Source: Calditrichota bacterium (GTDB lineage: Bacteria; Zixibacteria; MSB-5A5; GN15; FEB-12). From it: DNA of 11,854 nucleotides. Shown here piece after piece: positions 5,872 through 11,854 of the stretch (the first letter of the stretch is position 1; each line of letters begins with the position of its first letter). A program made the position numbers and the translations under genes. The stretch covers positions 1 through 11,854 of the forward strand of contig DAOWIC010000056.1 in assembly GCA_030641085.1 (NCBI GenBank), in the 5' to 3' direction. Under the pieces are notes generated by a model. It was not told the DNA's origin and did not search any database. It worked only from the letters and a program-made list of their open reading frames with translations.

Positions 5872-7869
5872 ATGCGACGAATTATTGCTCTCGCCCTGGT
5901 ACTATTTCTGACCGCCGTGGTGGCGCCGACCGTATTCGGCGACTACAATGATTATCCTATTCCCTACAATTATCAGATCTCGACCTTCTCGTTCGAACTC
6001 CAGAACGAAGAACAAGTCTGGGTCAGCCCGACCGACAGCAATATCGTTATCGCCAACTGGCGCGATTTTCGGCTCGGCTACCGCCAGATCGGTATCGGGC
6101 GGTCCACCGACGCCGGCGACACCTGGACCGATTCGCTCCTGCACCCGGACATGCAGGTCTTCCTGCAGCAGTCCGATCCCTGCCTCACGGTTGACAAAGA
6201 CGGCAATTTCTACATATGTGTGCTCGATTATCAACCGTCGGCCACGATCCTATGGGATTCATCATTCATCTCGGTTCACCGCTCCACCGACAAGGGCCTG
6301 AGCTGGACCGGACCGGTTACGATAGAACCGGCCCGCGGACCCTACTTTGAGGACAAGCAGTTCACGACTGCCGACCGCACCGATGGACCGTATTCGGGCA
6401 ATTATTATGTCGCCTGGGCGCGTTTTCCAAATCCGACCCGAATCATGTTTGTCCGCTCGGTCGACGGCGCGGCGACTTTTGAAGATACTATGGTCGTCGG
6501 ACCACCGCAGACCAGTACCAGTTGCGGTGAGGGGAGCGTATGGGATGCCGGGCAGTTCGCCTGCCCGCTGGTCGGTGCCGACGGTGCCGTGTACGTGATC
6601 TGGATCGGGGCCGACATCGACTCCACCGAGTGCATCGGTTACTCCGCTATAAAGCTGGTGAAATCGATCGACGGCGGCCAGAGTTTCACTAACCCGGTCG
6701 CAATCTGCACCACCGCCGGCAACTGGGGGGTTGTCGACGGCAATGTAAACGTTTACAACCAGCCGGTTCCGGTAGCCGATCTCTCAAGCGGACCGTATGC
6801 AGGGCGGCTCTATATCGCTTATGCCAACCTGGATATGGATAATCCCGATTACTATGACTACAACATCGAGTCAATATACTCCGAGGACGGCGGCGCCACC
6901 TGGTCGAACCCGGTCTATATCAACGATGATTACATCGGGCCGGGTGCTATGTACGACCAGTTTCTTCCCTGGCTCGTCATCAACGAGGAGGGCACGCTGG
7001 TCTCGATCTGGTATGATCAACGCACCGATCCGGTCAGTCATTACCAGTTCGATGTTTTCGCGGCTTACTCTTTCGACGGCGGCGAGACTTTCACCAGCAA
7101 CCATCGGGTTAGCGAGGTCTCGATCCATCCGGATATGCTGAAAAAGACCGAACTGGCCGAGGCGATCCAACTAACCTCGATTATGTATCCGGGCGATAAG
7201 CTATCCACCAAGGCGGGCAAGATTGCCGAGTATATCGGGGTAACGGCCTTTAAGGATCATGTCAACGCCGTCTGGACCGATAGCCGCAACGGCAACCAGG
7301 ATGTTTTCGGCGCCAACTGGGTGATTCCGCTTCTGCCGCCGCGCCCGGTCAGCCCGATCGGGGGCGCCGAAATGGCGACCTTAACGCCGGAATTGATCTG
7401 GTCCACCGCTTGGAAAATATACGATGACCGCTACACGGTCGAGGTTGCCGAGGATCCATCATTCACTTCGATCATCTTTTCCGATGTGACCGAAGAGAGC
7501 AGCATTATGGTCGAGGGCGCGTCGCTGACAGTAGGCGAGACCTATTACTGGCGGGTAAAGGCAACCGTTATATCAACCGCCGAAGAGACCGACTACTCCG
7601 AGACCGGTGGGTTTGTAGTCGCCGAACCCGTATGCTGTATTAATCGCGGAGATTTTGATCATAACGGCCGGGTCGATGTGGCTGATATCGTCAACTGGGT
7701 CAACTGGACTTTCAACGGCTCACCGGTCGGCCCCGGATGTGAATATCCGCCCGAATTCTGGCCGGAGCTTGATATGGATGACAGTGGGCGGATCGATGTC
7801 GCCGATCTGACCGGGTGGATTTGCTGGGCCTTTGATTTCGACATGAGTTGCTATACGCCCTGTCCGTAG
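5872..7869 (+). CDS. Secreted Asp-box propeller protein with FN3-like and dockerin domains
   Basis: Exported protein of 665 residues. A Sec signal peptide covers about 1-23 (positive MRR, hydrophobic core, likely cut after VFG). Six Asp-box motifs (S-x-D-x-G-x-[TS]-[WF]) begin near residues 78, 138, 196, 265, 337 and 400, indicating a six-bladed sialidase-fold propeller. I see no FRIP-type arginine motif, so sialidase activity is unlikely; a binding or structural role fits better. Residues about 488-583 look like an FN3-type domain (PVSPIGGAEMATLTPELIWS ... GETYYWRVKA). Residues 588-665 form a type I dockerin: two calcium loops, DFDHNGRVDVAD (594-605) and DMDDSGRIDVAD (634-645), each followed by a helix. 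Cysteines at 588, 589, 623, 651, 660 and 664 may tie the module together. Dockerins bind cohesins; none is in the window. In lineages such as Zixibacteria, dockerin-like tails are common on secreted proteins. The start is supported by GGGAGGT 5 nt upstream. Confidence 0.87.
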   Translation: MRRIIALALVLFLTAVVAPTVFGDYNDYPIPYNYQISTFSFELQNEEQVWVSPTDSNIVIANWRDFRLGYRQIGIGRSTDAGDTWTDSLLHPDMQVFLQQSDPCLTVDKDGNFYICVLDYQPSATILWDSSFISVHRSTDKGLSWTGPVTIEPARGPYFEDKQFTTADRTDGPYSGNYYVAWARFPNPTRIMFVRSVDGAATFEDTMVVGPPQTSTSCGEGSVWDAGQFACPLVGADGAVYVIWIGADIDSTECIGYSAIKLVKSIDGGQSFTNPVAICTTAGNWGVVDGNVNVYNQPVPVADLSSGPYAGRLYIAYANLDMDNPDYYDYNIESIYSEDGGATWSNPVYINDDYIGPGAMYDQFLPWLVINEEGTLVSIWYDQRTDPVSHYQFDVFAAYSFDGGETFTSNHRVSEVSIHPDMLKKTELAEAIQLTSIMYPGDKLSTKAGKIAEYIGVTAFKDHVNAVWTDSRNGNQDVFGANWVIPLLPPRPVSPIGGAEMATLTPELIWSTAWKIYDDRYTVEVAEDPSFTSIIFSDVTEESSIMVEGASLTVGETYYWRVKATVISTAEETDYSETGGFVVAEPVCCINRGDFDHNGRVDVADIVNWVNWTFNGSPVGPGCEYPPEFWPELDMDDSGRIDVADLTGWICWAFDFDMSCYTPCP

Positions 7870-7916
7870 CCGATCATGCTGATGGCATTCGACGTCCGGT
7901 GATTTATCCGCGCAGG

Positions 7917-9122
7917 CTACTCCTGCTCAACCGGCGGCAGGTCGCGCTCGAGTTCCTTGTCCTGCCTGAAGCCGAGCGCGTAATCGGCCTGCATCAGGGT
8001 ATGAATCTCGCGCGTCCCCTCATAAATCGAGGCTCCCTTGGAGTTGCGATAGAACCGCTCGACCGGATATTCATCCGAAAAACCGTAGGCACCGTGCACC
8101 TGCACTGCGTTGGCCGAGGATGCTTCCGCCTCGCGACAGGCGATCCATTTGGCCAGTGAGGTCGCTCTGGTCGAACGCTTCCCCTGGTTCTTCAGCCAGC
8201 CCGCCTTCATCCACAGGTAAGTCGAATACTCGTACCCGGCTTCCATGTTGGCGATCATCTGCTTGACCAACTGGTGTTCTTCAATATTGACGCCGAACGT
8301 CTGGCGCTCCTTCGAGTACTTGATACAGGCATCGCGACAGGCCCGGATCAGTCCGCATGATCCGGCCGCCACCGTGTACCGTCCCTGATCGAGACAGAAC
8401 ATGGCGATTTTGAATCCCGCGCCCTCTTTGTAAACGAGGTTCTTCGCCGGCACCTCGACATCCTGAAAGGCGATAAAACCGGTGTTGCCCGCCCGCACGC
8501 CGAGCTTGCCGTGGATCGCACCGGTCGAGACACCTTCCCATTCGCGCTCGACAATAAAAGCCGAGATACCGGTATGGTCGCGGATTTTCTTCTTCTCAAG
8601 ATCGGTCCAGGCGAAAACGAGGAAATAATCGGCGACATCGGCCAGCGAGATCCACATCTTCTCACCATTCATAATGTACTTATCGCCCTTTTTGACCGCC
8701 GTGCTCAGAAGACCGACCGCGTCCGATCCAGCCGCCGGTTCGGTAAGCCCGAAAGTCGCGATCTTTTCGCCTTTCGCCGCCGGCACGAGATACTTCTGTT
8801 TCTGCTCCTCGTTGGCCCAGGTCAGCACCGGCAGGGAGAAAAGACCGATGTGCACCGACAGGATTACCCGCGCCGCCGTGTCACCGTATTCCATTTCTTC
8901 CGAGGCCAGCCCGAGCGAGATGTAATCCATCCCCAACCCGCCGTACTGCTCCGGGATACAAAATCCAAGCAGGTTGGCGTCGGCCATCGCCGGGAGCAGA
9001 TCCGGGTTCATCGTCTGGGCGCGATCGTGCTCGGCTATGTTCGGTATGATTATCTTCGAGGCCACCTCACGGGTCATATCCCGCACCGCGAGTTGGTTTT
9101 CGGTCAGGGAGAAATCTATCAC
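7917..9122 (-). CDS. Acyl-CoA dehydrogenase
   Basis: FAD flavoenzyme of 401 residues that introduces the 2,3 double bond into an acyl-CoA and passes electrons to ETF; cytoplasmic. Family signatures are clear: GLTEPAAGSD (125-134), contacting FAD/substrate, and QVHGAYGFSDEYPVERFYRN (341-360). The catalytic base is probably Glu368 in SIYEGTREIHT, at the short/medium-chain position. The IYEGT-x-x-IHT form and the SVHIGLFSLPV segment also resemble glutaryl-CoA-dehydrogenase-like members, so substrate is open. Translation starts at GTG (9122-9120), preceded by AAAGGAG (complement of 9130-9136) 7 nt away. It is the only minus-strand gene. It converges on the dockerin protein gene across 47 nt with no visible terminator, and diverges from the acetyltransferase gene. 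No etfAB is nearby. Confidence 0.93.
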   Translation of the reverse strand: MIDFSLTENQLAVRDMTREVASKIIIPNIAEHDRAQTMNPDLLPAMADANLLGFCIPEQYGGLGMDYISLGLASEEMEYGDTAARVILSVHIGLFSLPVLTWANEEQKQKYLVPAAKGEKIATFGLTEPAAGSDAVGLLSTAVKKGDKYIMNGEKMWISLADVADYFLVFAWTDLEKKKIRDHTGISAFIVEREWEGVSTGAIHGKLGVRAGNTGFIAFQDVEVPAKNLVYKEGAGFKIAMFCLDQGRYTVAAGSCGLIRACRDACIKYSKERQTFGVNIEEHQLVKQMIANMEAGYEYSTYLWMKAGWLKNQGKRSTRATSLAKWIACREAEASSANAVQVHGAYGFSDEYPVERFYRNSKGASIYEGTREIHTLMQADYALGFRQDKELERDLPPVEQE

Positions 9123-9129
9123 TCTGAGG

Positions 9130-9136
9130 CTCCTTT
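9130..9136 (-). promoter_or_regulatory. Ribosome binding site AAAGGAG deciding the GTG start
   Basis: Read on the minus strand, AAAGGAG precedes the GTG start by 7 nt. It supports GTG at 9122 as the true initiation codon of the acyl-CoA dehydrogenase; the resulting N-terminus (IDFSLTENQ) is typical of the family. Confidence 0.8.
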
Positions 9137-9162
9137 GCTTGACTCACAATTCATTTCGAGGC

Positions 9163-9191
9163 TATATACTTCATGGCGCAATTGATGTCAA
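9163..9191 (-). promoter_or_regulatory. Promoter for the acyl-CoA dehydrogenase gene
   Basis: On the minus strand a perfect -35 TTGACA (complement of 9186-9191) is followed by a 17-nt spacer and TATATA (9163-9168), a 4/6 -10. Transcription would start near 9156, leaving a leader of about 33 nt before the GTG. Confidence 0.65.
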
Positions 9192-9252
9192 ATGTTTCAG
9201 GCCGGTCCTCGCCGCCGCGCTCGACAAAATCATTCCCGCCGTTCGGAGTCGG

Positions 9253-9281
9253 TTGCCCCGGCGCGGATAATTACATATATT
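9253..9281 (+). promoter_or_regulatory. Candidate promoter for the GNAT-hbd-hydratase operon
   Basis: TTGCCC (9253-9258, 4/6 of consensus) is followed by a 17-nt spacer and TATATT (9276-9281, 5/6). It is placed correctly for a leader of about 20 nt before ATG 9310 and runs divergent from the acyl-CoA dehydrogenase promoter. Confidence 0.45.
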
Positions 9282-9309
9282 TCGGCTTCTAAACTACAGG
9301 GAAAGACAG

Positions 9310-9786
9310 ATGAGCGAACCAACCCAAGTCAAAGCAGACCTGATCCCGTACACCGACGAATACGCCGACATGGTCCGCGGCTGGATCGATTCGGAAGAGA
9401 CCTACCAGTTTGTCTGCCGGGGCAAAAACTTCCCGCCCCCGGATGAACTGGTCAAATCCTGGCAGCGCGAGGGGATTGCCTCCTTTTTGCTCTTCGCTGA
9501 CCGCAAGCCGGTGGCATACGGCGAGTTATGGAACCGCCCCAAAGAACTGGCGGTCGAAATAGCCCATGTTCTGGTCAATCCGTACAGCCGCTCGCAGGGT
9601 CTGGGCACCAAGATGGTCAACCTGCTTTACGCCCGTGGCGCCGCGAGACCGGATGTCGCCAAGGTGCTGGCAAATGTCTACAACGAGAACGAATTCGGCC
9701 TCGCCTGTCTGCTCAAAGCCGGCTTTGAACTGGTCAGCACGACCAATTTTGGCGGCGGGTTGCGCGTGGTCAAGATGGTGAGATAA
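9310..9786 (+). CDS. GNAT-family N-acetyltransferase
   Basis: Cytoplasmic acetyl-CoA-dependent acetyltransferase of 158 residues; the acceptor is unknown. The GNAT core is visible: strand 4 and motif A, EIAHVLVNPYSRSQGLGTKM (83-102), where the R/Q-x-x-G-x-G-type pyrophosphate loop is SRSQGLGT, then motif B with NVYNENEFGLACLLKAGFE (122-140). The GLACLLKAGFE ending matches the usual 'A-x-x-x-Y-x-K-x-G-F' region. It is the first plus-strand gene after the divergent promoters and is followed after 37 nt by the 3-hydroxyacyl-CoA dehydrogenase gene with no terminator, so it is likely in the same operon. A weak Shine-Dalgarno sequence (AGGGA, 9298-9302) precedes ATG 9310. It could acetylate a protein or small molecule; no substrate can be read from sequence. 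Confidence 0.85.
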   Translation: MSEPTQVKADLIPYTDEYADMVRGWIDSEETYQFVCRGKNFPPPDELVKSWQREGIASFLLFADRKPVAYGELWNRPKELAVEIAHVLVNPYSRSQGLGTKMVNLLYARGAARPDVAKVLANVYNENEFGLACLLKAGFELVSTTNFGGGLRVVKMVR

Positions 9787-9823
9787 TCGCGACTACAATT
9801 ATCATAAAGAACAGGAGTTTGAG

Positions 9824-10678
9824 ATGATCAAGAAAGTAGGGCTGGTTGGATTCGGACAGATGGGCTCCGGTATCGGTCAGGTATCCGCCGCCGCGGGCTA
9901 CCAGATTGTCGCCTGCGAAGTTGACGATGCCGTCTTTCAAAAGGGGCTGAGCTATATCACCCGTTCGCTGGACAAAGCGATTGAGCGCGGCAAAGCCGAC
10001 GCCGCCGCCAAAGAGAAAGTGCTGGGCAATATCACCGGCGTCACCGACCTGAACGCCCTGGCCGACTGCGATATCATCTGCGAAGCGGTAGTCGAGAACA
10101 TGGATGTCAAGCAAGGAGTTTTCGGCAAGCTGGACAAGATATGCAAGCCGGAAACGATTTTCGCCTCCAACACCTCGTCGTTGCCGATCGGCGACATGGC
10201 CGCTGTCACCAGCCGCCGCGACCGGTTCCTCGGGCTGCACTTTTTCAACCCGGTTCCGATCATGAAGCTGTGCGAAGTGGTCAAGACTCTCGATACCTCC
10301 GACGAGACGTTCAAGGCCGCCTTCGCCTTCGCCGAGTCGGTCGGCAAAACCTGCGTTACGGCCAAAGACTCACCCGGCTTTATTGTCAACGTCCTACTGG
10401 TGCCGTATCTGCTCGATGCCATCCGCCAACTCGAACGCGGCTTGGCTACGAAGGAAGATATCGACAACGGCATGATGTTCGGTTGCGGTCATCCGATGGG
10501 TCCGCTGACCCTGACCGATTTCATCGGTCTTGACACGATCCTTTATATCGCCGACATCATGTTCGAAGAATTCAAAGACGCCCACTATTCCGCGCCGCCG
10601 CTGCTACGCCGGATGGTCAACGCCGGGTACCTCGGCAAAAAGGTGAAACGGGGCTTTTACGACTACACCAAGAAGTAA
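9824..10678 (+). CDS. hbd: 3-hydroxyacyl-CoA (3-hydroxybutyryl-CoA) dehydrogenase
   Basis: NAD(P)-dependent enzyme of 284 residues interconverting 3-hydroxyacyl-CoA and 3-ketoacyl-CoA. The Rossmann motif is GFGQMGSGI (9-17), with acidic Glu32 at the end of the second strand, suggesting NAD preference. Catalytic residues match the human HAD pattern by spacing: Ser118 in SNTSSL, His139 in GLHFFNP, Glu151 in the CEVV segment, and Asn189 in DSPGFIVN. The C-terminal domain has HPMGPLTLTDFIGLD and ends GYLGKKVKRGFYDYTKK. Length and motifs are those of the stand-alone short-chain type (clostridial Hbd, PaaH/FadB2-like), not the FadB fusion. AGGAG (9813-9817) lies 6 nt before the ATG. The downstream neighbour is an enoyl-CoA hydratase, placing it in beta-oxidation or the butyryl-CoA route. 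The gene symbol is by similarity; chain-length preference is not known. Confidence 0.93.
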   Translation: MIKKVGLVGFGQMGSGIGQVSAAAGYQIVACEVDDAVFQKGLSYITRSLDKAIERGKADAAAKEKVLGNITGVTDLNALADCDIICEAVVENMDVKQGVFGKLDKICKPETIFASNTSSLPIGDMAAVTSRRDRFLGLHFFNPVPIMKLCEVVKTLDTSDETFKAAFAFAESVGKTCVTAKDSPGFIVNVLLVPYLLDAIRQLERGLATKEDIDNGMMFGCGHPMGPLTLTDFIGLDTILYIADIMFEEFKDAHYSAPPLLRRMVNAGYLGKKVKRGFYDYTKK

Positions 10679-10719
10679 CTTTGACGGTCACGAGCCGTTT
10701 TGCGAACCATATGTTGTCG

Positions 10720-10724
10720 AAGGA
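10720..10724 (+). promoter_or_regulatory. Ribosome binding site AAGGA fixing the hydratase start
   Basis: AAGGA lies 8 nt before ATG 10733. A longer reading from TTG 10700 would add MRTICCRRIEI, which is unlike the family N-terminus, so 10733 is chosen. Confidence 0.8.
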
Positions 10725-10732
10725 TTGAGATT

Positions 10733-11518
10733 ATGAACGAATACAAGAACCTCCTGGTCGAACAGAAAGACGCTGTCCTGATTGTGACTGTCAATCGCGA
10801 GCGGGTACTGAACGCCCTGAACAAAGAGACGGTCGCCGAACTTCAGAAACTTTTCAGCTATCACTGGACCGACGATGCGATCAAATGCGTCATCATTACC
10901 GGCGCGGGCGAGAAGGGATTTATGGCCGGTGCGGATATCTCCGAAATCGCCGATCTCGATATGCGCGGGGGCAATGATTTGTCGGCCAACGGCCTTTATC
11001 TGGCCAAGACGATCCAGAATTTCCCCAAGCCGGTTATCGCGGCGGTCAACGGCTTCGCCCTCGGCGGGGGATGCGAATTGGCGATGGCGTGCGATATCCG
11101 TCTGGCCAGCGAAAAAGCGCGTTTCGGGCAGCCGGAAGTCAACCTCGGTATTATCCCCGGCTACGGCGGCACTCAGCGTATGCCGCGTCTGGTCGGTCGG
11201 GGCAAAGCGATGCAGCTTATCCTTACCGCCGCGATTATCAAAGCCGACGAAGCGTACCGGGTCGGCCTGGTCGACGAGGTCTACCCGCATGAAGAGCTGA
11301 TGGATAAGGCGCTGGAGATGGCCAACGTGATCTGCGCCAAAGCGCCGATCGCAGTCACACTCGCTAAGGAGAGCATCAACCGTGGTATCGACGGTACTCT
11401 GACGGCCGGATGCGACCTCGAGCGGGGTAATTTCGCCCAGACCTGCGGCACCGGCGACAAGAACGAGGGTTGCGAGGCGTTCCTCGAAAAACGCCCGCCC
11501 AAGTTCACCGGAGCCTAG
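10733..11518 (+). CDS. Enoyl-CoA hydratase / crotonase
   Basis: Crotonase-fold hydratase of 261 residues that adds water to trans-2-enoyl-CoA to give 3-hydroxyacyl-CoA, the substrate of the upstream dehydrogenase. The oxyanion-hole segments AGADI (65-69) and GFALGGGCELAMACD (107-121) are intact, and both catalytic glutamates are present: Glu115 in GGGCE and Glu135 in GQPEV, as in rat mitochondrial hydratase (E144, E164). PGYGGTQRMPRLVG and the IIKADEA ... GLVDEVYP segment are close to clostridial Crt, so short-chain (crotonyl-CoA) specificity is plausible. A 54-nt gap from the upstream dehydrogenase has no strong terminator; co-transcription is likely. The length is standard and nothing is missing. 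Confidence 0.93.
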   Translation: MNEYKNLLVEQKDAVLIVTVNRERVLNALNKETVAELQKLFSYHWTDDAIKCVIITGAGEKGFMAGADISEIADLDMRGGNDLSANGLYLAKTIQNFPKPVIAAVNGFALGGGCELAMACDIRLASEKARFGQPEVNLGIIPGYGGTQRMPRLVGRGKAMQLILTAAIIKADEAYRVGLVDEVYPHEELMDKALEMANVICAKAPIAVTLAKESINRGIDGTLTAGCDLERGNFAQTCGTGDKNEGCEAFLEKRPPKFTGA

Positions 11519-11530
11519 CCGAGCTGGGTT

Positions 11531-11550
11531 TTAACGTTGTTTAACGTTGT
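11531..11550. repeat. Tandem 10-bp direct repeat TTAACGTTGT x2
   Basis: Two adjoining identical copies, each containing the palindrome AACGTT. They lie 12 nt after the hydratase stop. They could be a small protein-binding site or simple slippage. Confidence 0.85.
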
Positions 11551-11604
11551 GTCGGGTCCTTGATCACGCGGAACGCGGGATTGTGACCTGACACTGTTTT
11601 GTTT
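11551..11604 (+). terminator. Bulged long hairpin with T-rich tail, probable operon terminator
   Basis: Arms GTCGGGTC (11551-11558) and GACCTGAC (11585-11592) pair with one G-T. After a small bulge, TGATCACGCG (11561-11570) pairs with CGCGGGATTG (11574-11583) with one mismatch and two wobbles, around a GAA loop. A T-rich tail (TGTTTTGTTT, 11595-11604) follows. It is placed 32 nt after the last gene of the operon. It may also be a copy of a dispersed intergenic repeat. Confidence 0.6.
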
Positions 11605-11629
11605 GCGGCAGACGTCCTCGTCTGCCGCA
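11604..11629. repeat. Perfect 11-bp hairpin, arm repeated at window end
   Basis: TGCGGCAGACG (11604-11614) pairs exactly with CGTCTGCCGCA (11619-11629) around a TCCT loop. The reverse complement of the right arm, GCGGCAGACGAG, occurs again at 11843-11854 where the window ends, so a second copy of the element begins there. Confidence 0.9.
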
Positions 11630-11632
11630 TTG

Positions 11633-11653
11633 TCGAAACCACGGGGGTTTCGA
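11633..11653. repeat. 8-bp perfect hairpin
   Basis: TCGAAACC (11633-11640) pairs with GGTTTCGA (11646-11653) around ACGGG. It is part of the same repeat cluster. Confidence 0.75.
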
Positions 11654-11670
11654 GCCGGGTATGACGAAAG

Positions 11671-11731
11671 TCCGGCAGATAGGGTTCCGGAGGACGCAAC
11701 GCGTCCGGAGAAACCCGACATTCCGGCAGAT
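11671..11731. repeat. Hairpin element framed by direct repeat TCCGGCAGAT
   Basis: TCCGGCAGAT occurs at 11671-11680 and again at 11722-11731. Between them GGGTTCCGGA (11682-11691) pairs with TCCGG (11704-11708) and AACCC (11712-11716) across a 3-nt bulge, capped by GGACGC/GCGTCC-type pairing around AAC (11698-11700). Confidence 0.75.
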
Positions 11732-11755
11732 GGGGGCGTCTGGCGCGAATAGAAA

Positions 11756-11814
11756 TCGTAGGGACATGATTTATCATGTCCTTGCGAAGCATTTGATAAA
11801 TCAAATACCTACGA
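11756..11814. repeat. Cloverleaf-like (three-way junction) intergenic element
   Basis: A closing stem, TCGTAGG (11756-11762) with CCTACGA (11808-11814), encloses two hairpins: GACATGAT/ATCATGTC (11763-11770 with 11773-11780) and ATTTGAT/ATCAAAT (11791-11797 with 11800-11806), joined by CTTGCGAAGC with one lone A before the closing strand. The hairpin tips TGATTTATCA (11767-11776) and TGATAAATCA (11794-11803) are exact reverse complements. The form resembles REP/MITE-like elements mobilised in trans, but no transposase is present here. Confidence 0.8.
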
Positions 11815-11854
11815 ATGACAGAATATGCTCACCCTTTCGTTGGCGGCAGACGAG

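Larger units (their letters stand above)
11519..11854. other. Gene-free region packed with hairpin repeats
   Basis: This 336-nt stretch has no credible gene. It holds, in order: a 10-bp tandem repeat, a bulged 18-bp hairpin with a T-rich tail, an 11-bp perfect hairpin, an 8-bp hairpin, a hairpin framed by direct repeats, a cloverleaf-like element, and at the very end a second copy of one hairpin arm. Short open frames here lie across these repeats and have no ribosome sites or protein character. Confidence 0.8.

Noticed and set aside
5872..7350. Active sialidase
   Set aside because: Asp-boxes show the fold, but no FRIP-type motif or recognisable catalytic set is present, so enzymatic activity is not claimed.
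10684..10701. Terminator between the hydroxyacyl-CoA dehydrogenase and hydratase genes
   Set aside because: ACGGT/GCCGT gives only five pairs with one wobble before four Ts, too weak to call.
11515..11804. Minus-strand open frames of 67-87 residues at the right end
   Set aside because: They are translated hairpin repeats without ribosome sites.
11551..11854. CRISPR array
   Set aside because: The repeats differ in sequence and spacing and lack a regular repeat-spacer pattern; no cas gene is present.

Overview
The window reads as chromosomal DNA of an uncultured, GC-rich Gram-negative bacterium, most likely from the Zixibacteria / wider FCB neighbourhood. The lineage call is inference. It rests on a secreted protein ending in a Cys-capped type I dockerin module (588-665 of the 5872-7869 product), on small lipoproteins carrying FN3 and propeller domains, and on a GlmM of the archaeal/Bacteroidetes type (GEGNGG and SSNTEP motifs). 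There is no phage, transposase, CRISPR or tRNA gene.

Layout. (1) 1-208 is a 97-bp perfect inverted repeat with a 14-nt spacer. It reaches base 1 of the window and includes the start of the first gene; a fold-back or contig-end artefact is the leading explanation. (2) 195-1523 encodes an FN3 plus seven-bladed propeller lipoprotein. (3) 1620-4821 is a tight glmM-glmS pair making glucosamine-1-phosphate for the cell envelope, closed by a clear intrinsic terminator (4846-4873). (4) 4993-5615 is a promoter with perfect hexamers but a 20-nt spacer containing a small dyad, driving a cysteine-rich lipoprotein. (5) 5872-7869 is a large secreted protein with six Asp-boxes, an FN3-like domain and a dockerin. 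(6) 7917-11518 is a fatty-acyl-CoA block: an acyl-CoA dehydrogenase on the minus strand, diverging from a plus-strand GNAT acetyltransferase, 3-hydroxyacyl-CoA dehydrogenase and enoyl-CoA hydratase. (7) 11519-11854 has no gene and is packed with hairpin repeats, including a cloverleaf-like element whose two hairpin tips are exact complements.

How the genes fit together. glmM and glmS perform consecutive steps toward UDP-GlcNAc. The dehydrogenase, hydratase and 3-hydroxyacyl-CoA dehydrogenase cover three of the four steps of beta-oxidation (or, in reverse, of the crotonyl-CoA/butyryl-CoA route); thiolase and ETF are not in the window. The three exported proteins have no sequence-evident link to these pathways.

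Most deserving of a second look: the terminal palindrome (probably technical), the MerR-like architecture upstream of the cysteine-rich lipoprotein, that unnamed lipoprotein itself, and the three-way-junction repeat near the right end. I found no convincing new multi-gene defence or mobile system.
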